Positions 1 through 11,557 of a stretch of DNA of 64,000 nt are shown in pieces. The stretch is from the NCBI RefSeq assembly GCF_016801865.2, contig NC_068938.1, positions 33,300,129-33,364,128 on the forward strand, in the 5' to 3' direction. A program made the translations under genes and the position numbers. The notes beneath the pieces were generated by a model. That model was given only the letters and a program-made list of their open reading frames with translations, was not told the origin of the DNA and made no database searches. Numbering within the stretch: the stretch's first letter is position 1; each line of letters starts with the position of its first letter. This DNA is from Culex pipiens pallens. Taxonomy: Eukaryota; Arthropoda; Insecta; Diptera; Culicidae.

Positions 1-276
1 ATATAATAAGTGTCTTTGACTTACTCCTAGCCTACTGAAAAACTGAAAAAGCTGATGATTTGCAACATATTTTGTTAGAATTAAGTTATTTTTGAAACAA
101 CTGCATGTACTTCACGAATGGTTTTATATTGTTATCATTCTGTTATGAATATGTCACAGAAACATTTATTAGCCAAAACATTCTTGTGCTTGGTACGGCT
201 TGAATAGATTGTTTTGATTCATTTTGTTTGTACCCGATGAGTATATATATATGAGTATGAGTGCACTGTTTGGTGT
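1..276. other. AT-rich sequence, no feature seen
   Basis: AT-rich sequence with a short TATATA run near 243-252. No coding frame, RNA gene or element boundary could be supported. Confidence 0.5.
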
Positions 277-360
277 GGTTGTATTAGACCCTCATCCGGA
301 ACAATAATCCAACACGGGAGATACCATGTCTTCATCTTTTGATGAGTGTGTAATACAACC
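277..360. repeat. 10-bp inverted repeat at the start of a repeat-like block
   Basis: GGTTGTATTA at 277-286 is matched by its reverse complement TAATACAACC at 351-360. The block that follows (to about 590) is richer in G and C than its flanks, contains a G-run near 370, and leads into the tRNA-like unit at about 600. It looks like part of a dispersed repeat, but I could not find a flanking target duplication. Confidence 0.35.
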
Positions 361-593
361 CAGGGCATAAGAGGGGGGGGGGCGGGTCCAAGCTATCCTC
401 AGGGATGGGAAGGATCGTTAGTAAACACCTATCTAAAGTGCGCAGGGACCCCTACGTCACCTTAGTGGTGTAGATGTTTGTAGGGAGGTTTTGGACTCAA
501 TGTTAGTAGGAGAGGTAGAACCCTAGGATACACCTCGAAAGGCGTTGCGGGTTAGTTGTAACAGTATTCCTAATTCCAGTCTATGCTCACCAA

Positions 594-668
594 GTCGTCA
601 TGGCCTAGTGGTTAGCATTTATGCTTACTAATCCAAAGTACGGGGGATCGAACCCCGCCTCGAGCGAC
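594..668 (+). repeat. tRNA-like unit, probable SINE head
   Basis: An A box TGGCCTAGTGG (601-611) matches the RNA polymerase III consensus fully, and a B box-like GGATCGAACCC (645-655) lies 33 bp downstream with a foldable CGGGG/CCCCG T-arm around it. No complete cloverleaf forms: the anticodon stem and the D-stem pair poorly. A tRNA-derived SINE segment is therefore more likely than a working tRNA gene. The 3' end and target duplication were not found. Confidence 0.5.
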
Positions 669-1100
669 TTTGGTTTTTCGTTTATATTCATCATTTCAAA
701 TATTTGTGTTCTTAAATTTCTCGTTGGCTTTTGTGAAATCCGATAATATGAGATTTTTGAAACTAAAATTACCTTCAAATGTTTTTTAAGCATTAAATAG
801 TTTTGATAAGATAATTCATCCATCTATATCTATATAAATACAAAATGTCGAATGTTTTGTCGATCGCAAATCAGTTCAATACGGAGCGTCAGATCGAGGT
901 GGTCTTTGTTGCGTTGGGTTCATATAAGTCCAAGGAAGGTTCTTACGACAAAAAGTTATAACTTTGGCCACTTTGGAACCGATTCCGGAGCATCGGCCAA
1001 TTGTTTAGAGAAAGTTACGTAAAATCATATTTTGATCACAGGAGGCTAAATAAGCAAAAAATCAAAAGATAATTTTGGACACGTTTTTGAGCTGTCCCGA
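669..1100. other. Probable dispersed repeat, unclassified
   Basis: No gene is seen. Up to about 840 the sequence is AT-rich. From about 845 to 1,100 it is more even in composition and has the feel of a dispersed mosquito repeat, but no termini or coding frame are visible. Confidence 0.3.
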
Positions 1101-2017
1101 GCAGACGGAAATAACTAAGGAATAACATTTTATGATATTTGAAAATACTAGGCCAATAACATTTTATGTTATTTATAACAAGATATGTTATTCGTCGTAA
1201 TGATTTTTTGTTTTTGGATTGTTATTGTTATAACAGAATAAAAACATTTTTATTTATTCTTCTAACAAATCTTTGTTATTATTTTTTGTTATTTTAACAA
1301 CTAATCCGATCATCTCAATAACAGTTGGAGGTATTCTTCCATAACAAAAAATGTTATTCCAAGGTTGTTTTGGCTTTCAACCAACATCAGACCAATAACC
1401 AAGCTTCCCTGCACCGTGCGGTACACGCGGTTCACTCGTACCTCGGGTTTGCTTTGCGCCTGCTTTGTTCGGTTTACACCCGTACCCGACTCACACGAAC
1501 CGAGGGTATTTTGGTTCATCGTACCAGCGCACCACGACACTCTCGGTTCGCCGCGTCGGTTTTGTGTCTGGCACTCACCCATGGCATGAACCCGGTATAT
1601 GAGCCAAGGTGCTTCACTCGTTACGAGCCGAGGTACGTGCCGTGGTACGCGCTGGCGGTACAAAACGGGTTCAATACCACGACACGTACCACGGCACGCT
1701 GTGTTCATGCCATGGGTGAGTGCCAGACACAAAACCGATGGGGCGAGCCGAGAGTGTCGTGGTGCGCTGGTACGATGTACCAAGATACCAATACACAAAT
1801 GGGTTCAGGCACGTACCGGAGCTAGAAAACCAAACCCGCGGTGTGCGTTGGCACTGGCGCGTGGGAAGCTTGGCAATAACAAATTTTGTTATGATAACAT
1901 AAACTGTTATTAAACCTTTATGCATAAATGGGTTTTTCAAGAATATTCCATAACATTTTTTGTTATTTTAACAGTATTTGTTATTGAAATGGCATGAATT
2001 TTGTTATTACCGTCTGC
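1101..2017. mobile_element. AT-rich miniature element with GCAGACGG termini, hosting a nested insertion
   Basis: The left end reads GCAGACGGAAATAAC (1101-1115) and the right end is its reverse complement with one mismatch (2003-2017), giving a 15-bp terminal inverted repeat. The arms are full of AATAAC/GTTATT motifs in both orientations. The element is interrupted at 1400-1872 by a separate 473-bp element whose duplication was cut from an AATAAC motif of this host. The host alone is about 436 bp. I could not fix its own target duplication, so its superfamily is open. Confidence 0.6.
1400..1872 (+). mobile_element. 473-bp hAT-like non-autonomous element, copy 1 (nested)
   Basis: Termini are CAAGCTTCCC and GGGAAGCTTG. 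The flanks are CCAATAAC (1392-1399) and GCAATAAC (1873-1880), an 8-bp target duplication with one mismatch, which is the hAT hallmark. Inside, about 80 bp around 1521-1591 is repeated in inverted form around 1703-1765, so much of the element can fold on itself. It is far less AT-rich than its surroundings. This palindromic structure creates open frames on both strands that are not genes. A second copy of identical length lies at 21,231-21,703 in the opposite orientation. Confidence 0.85.
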
Positions 2018-2757
2018 CCAGGGTAAGGTAAAACGGACGTTTTTTTATGAATGTGTGGAAAAAAGAATCAAAAATCCCGCGATTTTTTCCGAATGTACCC
2101 AAATTTCGGGATTTTTTTTATATTTTGTCCCAGTTTCCGGAAATTAGAAAAAAAAATATACACTCAATATACAAAATATTAAGAATTGTTGTGTATGTTG
2201 TGAAAAAAGGGGAACAGTTGACTTTTAAGAAATCGAAAGGATTTAATTGTTTTATTGAGATTAAATTAAGCTTTTATGGAAAGTTATTGAAATTTTAAAG
2301 TACATATGTGCAAAATGTCAATTTCTTTCAACATGTTATGTGTAGATATAAATATTTTTAAAACATTGCATATTATATTACATTTTTGCTTTCTTCGATG
2401 AGCGGAGGCTATAAAAAACGTTTAATTTGACCGCCTAGACCCACCTTTATTTATACTCATCGACTCAGAATCAAATTCTGATCAAAAGTCTATGCATGTG
2501 TGGGAATGTTGATCAAAAACATGCATTTGATTTTCTCGGTTTTGGCTGAACGAATTTTGCCCGGATGTGGTCTCCTCAGGCCAATTACAGGCCCGTTACT
2601 GAAAATTGTAAAGTTTGCCACAAAAGAGCCGTTTTGAGGGTTACCATTTTCTGCAAAGGTAAAAAAAGCAATCCACTTTAACGACCCCCGGGTCTTTTGT
2701 GGTCTCTGTTGCAAGTTTCTGCTCATTTCTAGGCGTCCGAAGGTTATGTGTGGTGAG
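2018..2757. other. AT-rich spacer, no gene; possible hAT remnant
   Basis: No gene is seen. Around 2070-2150 there are fragments resembling CCCGCGATTTT and TTTCGGGATTT, reminiscent of the CCCGGGAAT-rich hAT-like family at 43,917. They are too diverged to delimit. Confidence 0.3.
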
Positions 2758-3245
2758 TAGGGTGCCCAGAAAAAATGACCCCCTGCTCCACAAGCGGAAA
2801 ACGGTTTTTTGGGTTATTTTAAGCATCTGTGTAAATTTTGAGCGAAATTGGTTGAGATTAACCCATTGATACCCGAGCCTAAAGTTGGCGAAAAAAATGT
2901 TTTTCATACAAAAATGACTTTTTTAAATCGCTAATAACTTTTCAGGATCTAGTTTTACAGCTTTGGAATGTTCTACAAAGTTGTAGAGCATTAAATTTTC
3001 AATAAGATTCTCACTTTTGGGAATGTTTGGATGGAAGTAGCGCACCGTGCAGACCAAACCGTAAGAAACTTGGGTTTTCCATACATTTTTTCGATTTTCC
3101 CATACAAACTTCACCTCCGAGTATCAATGGGTAAATGATGACCGATTTTGCTCATATTTGGCCCAGAGTCCTAAAATAGGTCAAGGAACAATATTCAGCT
3201 TGTGGAGCGAGGTTTTGAAAAAAGTCCCATATTCTGGGCACCCTA
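2758..3245. mobile_element. 488-bp hAT-like miniature element
   Basis: The terminal inverted repeat TAGGGTGCCCAGAA (2758-2771) is matched exactly by its reverse complement at 3232-3245. The flanks are a perfect 8-bp duplication GTGGTGAG (2750-2757 and 3246-3253). TAGGG ends plus 8-bp duplications indicate the hAT superfamily. An internal inverted pair lies at about 2859-2876 and 3114-3131. No transposase frame is present, so it is non-autonomous. Confidence 0.9.
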
Positions 3246-5924
3246 GTGGTGAGTCACCCAAAACAAGGTGAATGTCTGTATTTTCTTTGCAAAAAGTCAA
3301 AAAAAATTGGAAATCATTTTTTTAAGGTAATCAATTAATTATATCATTTTAAGCTTTTAAAACTTAACAAATGTTTTGAAAAGTTGTTTTTATGATCATT
3401 TCCCGGGAATCCCGGGAATTTTAAGATCAAATATTTTTCCTGTTTTCCGAGAAATTCTAAACCAGGGAAAATTGACCGCCCAACGCACTCCCCCGATCTG
3501 AAGCTGCTGAACATTTTTAAGGCCAAAAATTCAATATAACGTCTCGTTTCCACAAATTTTATAATATTTTTGTAAAGAGATCAAAAAATGTATGCATGTT
3601 CTGTGCTATCCCAATTTATTTCATTTGCCCTAAATCAACCCAGATGACACTATCAATAAAAATTTGATTTATTAAAATAATTATTTTTTAATGATAGCTA
3701 TCATTTCCTTCTTACACAAAAAAAAAATCATTTATGAATTATTCTCACCTTTAAAAAAGTAACCATATTATTTGCAAATTTTTAGTAAGTTTAGTATGTA
3801 TATGAAAATGTTACATTGCTTGTGCAGCAATTTTAGTAACTGTTTATCAAAAGTAAATTACCAGGATATAGTGAAATTTTATGTATTTTCCATGCCAAAA
3901 AAGCGTATACATAAAAAAGAAAGCTCTATGACATCACTGGACACTGTACTGTAAGTACTTCTACTAAATATCAGTAAATTCAATTTCATGATACAGAAAG
4001 AACTGGCGTATGGAGAGCGGTCTAATTTGTTTAGAGTCTTGCATAAAAATGCTTTAAAAATTTAAAAAATAATCAGATTATTCAAATTAAAACAGAAAAA
4101 TAATAATTTAATGTATTGCTCAGTACAGAAGAGATTTGATCATATATCAACATCATTTCAAATGAATGTCATGAAACTCAAGACAATAACCAGTTCAATC
4201 ACCAACGCCATCATTACCCATCAATCCGTTACGTGTCAGTTACGTTCAATTTGATAAATTTATCCAACCCAAAATTTCCGTTGTCACAGGGCAAACGAAT
4301 CCACCCCTCTTCAACCACCTTTCCAGAGCAAACATATCGGGTGTCAATGAATGTCAACGTCAATCTGCTGGTGGACTGACCTTGTTGGCGGTAAAACGCT
4401 TCACCGCTTGATAATCACATTCCAGAGCAGTGTGGTAGCAGCAGAAGCAGCAGCGATGACTTTCCCGGTACTTGTGACAAATTAATTATTTACACAGCAT
4501 GACATAGCAGTTGAATGGCATGCAATCCGAAATGCTCAGGAATTTGTGCATTGTTCTGAAGGACACAAAATTCTGGGTAGATTTTTCGGAATTCTGAGAA
4601 GATTTTACTTAGAAAGGTCAGAGATCAAACTATTATTAGCAGTAGCCGGGTATTTCAGTTTAAAAAATTGAAGCAAGCTGAATCAGCAAAAAAATACTTC
4701 TTACTTCAAAGAGCTTTTAACGCATTTCATCAACTAATTGCTAACGACTGTTTCGTGATGTCCAGAAGTAATTTTGAGGTCTACCTCCAACTTTACTGCT
4801 TCCCCCAATCAAACTCATTGTGGCAACAGAGAAAAAAAATATTTGAAATCTTTTTTTTATACTGTATTAGTTATTTTCATAACGATTAAGGTAATTACTT
4901 TTAAAACATACTTGAATAATTTTCACAGCTAAATACATTTTTTTCAACCGCAACCAACTTCAACCATCCATCGTACTTTTTTACGACCCCGAGAGCAACT
5001 TTCAATAGGTCGTAACTTTTTCCTTTTTTTGGTCGAAAGCTTTCCCCAAAAAAAACTTTCCCCGGCAAGTGTGGAAAGCTTGGCACCTACGGCACCTTGG
5101 TGCCTCACTTCCGGGAAAAAAAACGTCGTCGTCATAGCCGAGGAGCACCTGACCTTTTGAGGTGGGGGAAGGGAAAAGTTTTATGTATATGTGTGTGTGT
5201 GCCTGTTGCCTGGAGGAAAATTTAATCAAATTAAGTCGTGTTTGCTTTATCCTTGAGGGAGGCGAAATTTTGTGAGGTCGGAGGTCTATTTCCAAAAAAA
5301 AGAAGATTGTTTCTTGATACTCGTAAGGTTTTACAAGTCGGCGGAGCTGAAGAAAGAAAAAAACAGCCGTGCACTTTATGAGCGACCCAATTATGGGCAG
5401 TTTAGAGAGGGAGTAATCCATTTATCAGTGAGGTTGAATTTTACCTGAAATATAATATCTTTTATTGTTTTTATTTAAATTTAAAAAAAATATATTGAAT
5501 TTTATATGAATTTGACTAGCTATTTTGACAGTCCAAACGAAAACTATTGATAGCATAGCATAGCATAGCATTACGGGTCTGTACCGCGCTGTAGAAGGTG
5601 CCACAATGGCCAATTCAATATTTTTAGACAAAAATATGCATTGACCTATAAAAAGAAGTTTCTACGTATTTTTTTCCTCATGATAAACAATTCTGTGATT
5701 TTCTTATTTTCATTATTATTTAGAAAGCACAGATAATATTTGGCAAATGCTTGTTAACTTAACTTTATACTTTTTAACTTTTGTAGGATAATAGTAATTA
5801 ATGAAAATTTTACAAAAAATAAATTGCACGCTCAAAGACGAAAAAAAATCACGATCATGTTCCTTTCAAAAAAGCAATAATGATCTTTTTCCAATTTTAA
5901 TTTCTCCATATTTTACTTCCTCTC
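3246..5924. other. No gene seen; AT-rich with hAT remnant and short tandem repeat
   Basis: At about 3398-3490, CCCGGGAATCCCGGG-type sequence ending GGAAAATTGACCGCC resembles a decayed right end of the element family at 43,917-45,254. At 5552-5571 there is a short CATAG tandem repeat. At 4180-4460 and 5000-5300 the sequence is less AT-rich and looks unique, but no coding frame, splice pair or RNA could be supported. Confidence 0.4.
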
Positions 5925-6830
5925 TTACTCACTCACTCACCGATTCATTCACTCAATGATTTACTCTAACTGACTTACTCTTTGGGGACCATCCGTAAAC
6001 GACGTAAACACTTTTTTTGGAAACCATAATCCCTCTCCCTCGTCGGAATTTTACATACAAAAAATCATTTTTGTATGGAGCTTGAACATTCGCAGAACCC
6101 CCTTCCACTTTTCTATAGTCTGCCCGTGGTTTATGGATGGTCCCTTGACAGACTGACTGAATCACTCACTAATTCCTTCACCCATTAACTCTCTCCCTCA
6201 CTTATCCAAAAAAATCTCTTAAACGTACTACTCACTCTCTCACTCACCCACTCGGTCACTCACACAATCCCTTACTCACTCACTAGCTCACTCATTCACT
6301 CGCTCACTTATGAACTTCACTCGCTCATTAATTGACTCTTTTATTGACTGACTCACTCACAAATTCCCTCACTTACCCAATAATAACTCCCCCCCCCCCC
6401 TCATTCACTAACTCACTCACTCGGTTACACAGTCACTTACTCACTCACTCACTCACTCACTAACTGACTCTTTGGTTGACTGACATCTTTGATTGACTGT
6501 CTGAATCACTCACGAATTCCAACACTCATGAACTCACTACCTCACATCCAAACTACCTCGTCTTTCACATACTCTCTCAGGCAAATAATCACTCTTAAAT
6601 GTACACCTACTGTCTCTCTAACTGGCTAGCTCATTCTCTCTCTCACTCATTCATTGACTCACTCACTCACTCACTTACTCACTCACACACTCACTCACAC
6701 ACTCACTCACTCACTCACTCACTCAATGAATTACTCTCAAATGTACACCTGCTGACTCAAACTGGCCGACTCACTCACAAATTCACTCTCTCACAGACTA
6801 GCTCATATTAGTTTACTCAATCACTCGCTT
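5925..6830. repeat. Degenerate CTCA tetranucleotide tract
   Basis: Long runs of CTCA/TCAC repeats alternate with decayed copies (ACTGACTC, ATTCACTC) over about 900 bp, the purest around 6655-6725. Translation gives LTHSLTHS-like peptides that reflect only the repeat. A 160-bp miniature element (5985-6144) is inserted in its left part. Confidence 0.85.
5985..6144. mobile_element. 160-bp miniature element with GGGACCATCC ends, copy 1
   Basis: The left end starts GGGACCATCCGTAAACGACG and the right end is the inverted form ending GGATGGTCCC. The flanks are TTG on both sides (5982-5984 and 6145-6147), consistent with a 3-bp target duplication as in PIF/Harbinger-type elements. A second family member at 44,850-45,018 also has a 3-bp duplication (AAC), which supports the reading. 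Confidence 0.75.
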
Positions 6831-6883
6831 ATTTAACAAGTCAGTAACAAACACACACACAAAGTATTCGCCTCATTACCTAT

Positions 6884-6982
6884 CATCATCTGGGGTGAAT
6901 CGGTTCCCAAATTGGAAGCTTTTGAGTGCTCTAAAAATGCTGTACCTTTTCTTGCTGTAGTCCCGATTCACCCCAGTTGATG
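6884..6982. mobile_element. About 99-bp inverted-repeat element
   Basis: CTGGGGTGAATCGG (6890-6903) is matched exactly in inverted orientation at 6963-6976. The match extends outward to CATCA(T/A) on both sides, for about 20 bp in all. The loop is short and non-coding. No flanking duplication could be assigned, so it may be a miniature element or the relic of a larger one. Confidence 0.5.
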
Positions 6983-9171
6983 GTACTCACTTCTTATGTT
7001 ATGGTATTTAAATAAATTATTCAATTTTTCTAATTTCTCCACCCACTTCAAAATATATTAATATTTCTTGGATGCTGTCCATCCAATTAATTTGTGTACA
7101 CGTGCAACGGCTAATAGGATTATGCAAAGATGCCATTCCTCACCCCAAAAAAGACTCCCTTTTTCGACCTTGATACACTGAAGGGAAAAAAAGCAGTCTG
7201 ACCCGGTGACCGTGTCCCACCAAATACCTCATTTTTTTTGCTTGCTCCCGGACCATGTCATTTGATCGTCCTTTCCGTTCATTTCACGGGCTTTTCCGTT
7301 TTTTTTTTTTGCTGGAGGTTCGTCCTTCTCGTTAATCTGACATCGGATTAAATTTTTTTTGCTGATTTCCCACGGGTCCGATGGTGCCAACGCTTTTTTT
7401 TTGTTTCCAGTGAGGATTTTTTTTGTTTGATTATTTTCTGATTTCGTACTTTTTTTCGTCTTCTTGGGCCCAGTAATTTTTCCTCGCAACTTGAACTTCC
7501 ACGTTACAGGATGGACTGTTACCAGGTCGTTAGAGGAGAATTTAAGAGTTTGCTAAGAAGATGTGCGGGCGCTTATGGAATTTTTAATGATGGAGGCATG
7601 TTGTGGAGTGTGGGGGGCAAAAAGAAGGCAAAAATCGTCCGAAAAGAATGAGAGCATGATATAATGCTAGTTTAATTTGAAATGGTCTTGATTGGCAATT
7701 ACCGGGAGATTTTCGAGTCAAGAGGATTACGTTCGTTTGTGGAGTGAACTTGAATGGGATATTGGGGAAGTGATTTGACTTGCATAATTGGTATTTGGAA
7801 AGTGACTTTGAAAGTATGTCTTCTAAGGAGGAATTTAATTTGGGTTCAAGTTCAACACAAACCACCTCATACAGTATTGAACAATTGAGACTACACGTTG
7901 CTCAACGTGGTAGCTTCGAGCAATCATTCAAAGCAAATTGGCTAATCCACGTCCCAGAACCGTTCATGGATCGTGCCTCAAAGGTCGAAATTCACGCAAC
8001 CAAAACTGAAACAAAAAAAAAAAATACGCAAAACTTTGATGTTCCAATAAAGCCGTCCACCCCAAAAGTTGGTCCTTCTCCCAAACCCGCCAGCATATAA
8101 AGTATCAAATTGTGTGCGCCAAAATCCATTCCCAACCAAGGTCTGGAAGAGCATTCAAAATTTACCGGTATTCCAAGTTCACGTATAGTTGACGTCCCAT
8201 CCGGCAGGTGTCGCCCTCCCCCACTCCAACCATACAGTCATTGAATTTTTATGACACACATTCCGAAAACCGATCCGTAACTCGGGCGGAACAAACGTGG
8301 CTGGCACAACCCAGAAAAATCGGTGCCATTTGGCGGTGTCATGGCGTCAAGGCTTTTCCCAGGGCCAAGGGGGTTGTGCGGTTTTGCTGCGAGAAGTGAT
8401 CGACACTACTCGAGTGTCTGTCTCTTCAGGGACATTACCCGCGAAGGCCATTATTGGGCGCGACGGTGACACCATAGTTTTGCGGGGAAGTGCTTTATGA
8501 CTTGGACAGTTGTCTGATTTTCGTGAAACCTATTTTTGCAATATTTTAACAAAAAATAAAAATTAATAACTACAGTTCAGTTGAAAGTTAAATTAATTGT
8601 ATGATTTGAGATTTCTTATTTAAAAGTATTTAAAAAAATTCAATAACATTTGGGTAACCGCCAACTCACACAGCAGTTGCATCGACCCCTCTTCGATGTG
8701 CGTGAAACTTTGTCCTAAATGGTAAGTTTTGTCCCTGATCACGAATCCGAGGTCGAAAAAAGAGGTGTTTCTCAATAATTTGCAGCCTGAAACGGTGATG
8801 AGATAGAAAATAAGGGGTCAAAGGGACTTTTATGTGAAATTTTACGCTCTATTTGATGGCGTACTCAGAATCCCGAAAAAACGTATTTTTCATCGAAAAA
8901 ACACTAAAAAGTTTTAAAAACTCTGCCATTTTCCGTTACTCGACTGTAAATTTTTTTGAAACGTGTCATTTTATAGTAAATTTAATGTACTTTTCGAATC
9001 TACATGGACCCAGATGGTATTTTTTTCATTTAGAACAAAATTTTTCATTTTAAAATTTCATGTTTTTTTCTAATTTTGTAGGGTTATTTTTAAGAGTGTA
9101 ACAGTGTTCTACAAAATTGTAGAGTAGACAATTACAAAAAAAAAGATATATAAACATAAGGGGTTTTCTTC
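6983..9171. other. No supportable gene; mixed unique and repeat-like DNA
   Basis: A 106-codon open frame on the plus strand (7780-8100) has a Met start and a lysine/proline-rich end, but I recognise no domain and its length is within chance for this window. Around 8140-8510 the sequence is less AT-rich. Around 8650-9160 it looks like a dispersed repeat (ACAAAATTGTAGAG-type motifs also occur in the element at 2758-3245), without clear termini. Confidence 0.35.
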
Positions 9172-9264
9172 TACACACATCGAAAAAATCGTGTAATTTT
9201 CTGTCTTTTCGATGCACATAACTGGAGCGTCACATAAGACGGAAAATTACATCTGATTTGAAAA

Positions 9265-9301
9265 TTACACGACCACACCACCGACTGGTGTGGTCGTGTA
9301 A
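9265..9301. repeat. Perfect 16-bp hairpin near the outer element's left end
   Basis: TTACACGACCACACCA (9265-9280) is followed by a 5-bp loop and its exact reverse complement (9286-9301). It lies in the subterminal region of the TA-flanked element and could be a transposase-binding or structural feature. Confidence 0.7.
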
Positions 9302-9431
9302 AATTACAACCAACGCAATGAATTGGAAAGAATTCCTATTAGAATTTATTTCTATTGGATTGGAATTTTTTAGCAGAAAAAAGAAACACATTCTTTCTGA
9401 CAAAACATTTGAATTGAATTTTATTATCATA

Positions 9432-10196
9432 AAAGGGATATAAAGCACGAGTGTTTTGCCGTAGCGGAACGAAAAATCAACCTGCTCACGCTTCCGGTTT
9501 CCGGATTAAGTATGATCCACCTCACCGTGGTTACGATGAGCGGAGTGTCCTACGATTTTCTTTCTTGTGTCACTACCGGAACACCCGGCTGTGCCAGGAA
9601 CTGTCCAACTACACAAGACACTTTCATCGCGTTCTGCACAACGAGCCACAACCCTCCAGCCACGTTAGATATAGATCCGAGCTCGTCTCAGATCGTTGTA
9701 CGCGTCCATCAGCTAGCTGCGGTTGTCTAGCAAGGCCCTAGCCTACGATTTCCCTCCGTTTTTATCCCAACTGTCCTAAAGATGCGCCGTTCAGGATAGC
9801 TTCGTCGATTCGACATCGCTCCACACTCGGACCGGCCAATTGTTGTTGAGCCCCAAAACAGTAAAGTTAATGTGTCGATGCGCCAGTACCGGAAAGCAGC
9901 CGCCTTGGCGAAATGCCGTCGACTGCCTCAATCGCAAACCTCCGCGGCTTTATCAACCGTGGGTCGTCGCTGGGGCACAGCCTGCAGTTTGCGTTCGCAA
10001 TCCTGTTGTCCGTCGCCAGCAGCCGTCTCTATCGAATACTCCGTGTGGTCGCCTGCTGGATAACCTTGACCAGCAACAGGAACTTGAAACGGACCGATTC
10101 CAGGAAGAGCACGAAAAAAGTGTTCTTTTTGCGTCATCGTCCAGAAGAAGGGAGGAGATTTTTCTGACTGAAATTAAGAACTCAGATTTAAAATGA
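9432..10196 (+). other. Less AT-rich, gene-like arm of the outer element
   Basis: GGGATATAAAGCACGAG (TATA-like, about 9434-9450) precedes about 750 bp of balanced composition with several overlapping open frames: 96 codons from 9451, 72 codons from 9512 and 118 codons from 9840. None matches a family I know and none shows a clear splice pattern, so it could be captured gene sequence with broken frames. No function is proposed. Confidence 0.3.
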
Positions 10197-10198
10197 TA

Positions 10199-11557
10199 CA
10201 CACTAAAAAATAATGAAAATTACGCCCAACGTAATTGCATAACTAATGTAAAACAGAAACATGTAAACAAAAAACTAACGTAAAATTATGTGTACTCAAT
10301 CGTAAACTGATGAGTTTCTTGATCGACAAATAAAACTCAAAATTACATCTGCGAAGATTTAACATTCCATTTTGTTTGATGCACATAACTGGAGCGTGTT
10401 CTTTGACGTAATTTTGCGGCAAATCAGACTCAAATTTAAGTGCATTTACGTTTTTCGCTTGACCGTGCACTGTGCAGTGAGAAGGCGGCCATGTTTGAAT
10501 CCACAAAGAAAGATGCGTTTGAACGAAAAGGTTTAGTTTCGCGAAACTTGTCCAGAAAAGTAGAAATCTTTTGCCAAATATTGGTAGAGCATTGAAAAGT
10601 ACCTACTACATAAAGGTAAGTTCAATATTTTCGCTTGAATTCAAAATAGCATGTCGTTTATTTGACTGTTTTATTTATAGATGTTGGAGCTTTCATTATC
10701 AAGATTATTCTGCCACCCGATCCAGGACCGCAACTCTAGGTTCCTGCAGGCCATGGCTATGATCATTCCCGTTCTCATTTCGGAAAGACAACGGAGTTCT
10801 TGGCCCCATAGAAGGGGATTATGACGAAGTTCCAGAGCAACGTTCCGGTGACCAGAGGCAGATTCTCCCCGTCTTTTCCGGAACACCTCGTTGTGGAATC
10901 GATTCCTGCTTTATTTTTAACAAGCAAGCTTCTCGCCTGGCCCCAGCCGAAACAGTTTCAAACAAGGTAAGCTGGACTGGTACGGTAATTAAAACTGTTT
11001 AATAATATTGTTACAAATTTTCTAGGTTAGGTTGATTCGATTGTCGTCAACTGGCCAGATCCGGAGTGAAGATTGTCCACACAGATCTTCTAGTAGAAGG
11101 GGAACGGATTCGTGCCCGTGACAGTTTTCGAACAGTTTGAGGCCGCCAGCTGATGAACGGGTCCGAGGACGGGCCGGAACATGGACGGATTAATTTGGCG
11201 AAAACAGTGCTTTTGAATGAATCAAAAAAAGTGACGTATGTTATTGTCAGTTCTAGTGATTTTTTTTTTTATAAAAACGATAGCGTAATATGTTAATGAG
11301 CATGAAATAAAGAAATATTTATGTGAAAACTTTTCTATTTTTATTTTCTAACCTAAAAATCACAGCTTTTTTTCATCCAGCAGCAGCACGGGTAAAATTA
11401 CATCGTCCCATATTCAATTAAGGTAAAATTCAATGCATGAACGAATTGGTCGATTGGATCATGTAATTTTCAAACTTGACGTAATGTTCAGACAAATTTG
11501 ACGCTCCAGTTATGTGCATCAAATTAACATAAAATTACGCGTTTATTTTTTGGTGTG
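10199..11557. mobile_element. Inner TA-flanked element carrying intron-containing sequence
   Basis: The ends are CACACTAAAAAATAA on the left and, inverted, CACACCAAAAAATAAA on the right. TA flanks both sides (10,197-10,198 and 11,558-11,559). It is 1359 bp long. Each arm carries the 19-bp motif shared with the outer element. The centre (about 10,440-11,320) holds a transcript-like unit with two short introns and a poly(A) signal. This is unusual for a miniature element and suggests capture of host gene sequence. Confidence 0.65.
10491..11311 (+). pseudogene. Candidate captured three-exon unit
   Basis: Two canonical small-intron signatures are visible: AAAG followed by GTAAG at 10,616 with TTTATAG ending at 10,680 (65 nt), and CAAG followed by GTAAG at 10,967 with TTTTCTAG ending at 11,025 (59 nt). 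AATAAA lies at 11,306-11,311. An ATG in good context (GCGGCCATG, 10,491) opens only 34 codons. In another frame, exon 2 is open from 10,763 and, if intron 2 is removed, stays in phase into exon 3 until TGA at 11,119-11,121, about 99 codons in all. A TGA at 10,760 blocks upstream extension. The product is not recognised. The splice sites are seen; capture and loss of function are inferred. Confidence 0.35.

Noticed and set aside
594..668. Functional tRNA gene
   Set aside because: A and B boxes are present but acceptor, D and anticodon stems do not pair properly.
1310..1940. Several overlapping 60 to 166-codon frames on both strands
   Set aside because: They come from a less AT-rich palindromic hAT-like element. 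The same frames appear mirrored at 21,211-21,715, and none resembles a transposase.
6599..6811. 70-codon frame rich in LTHS repeats
   Set aside because: Direct translation of the CTCA simple repeat.
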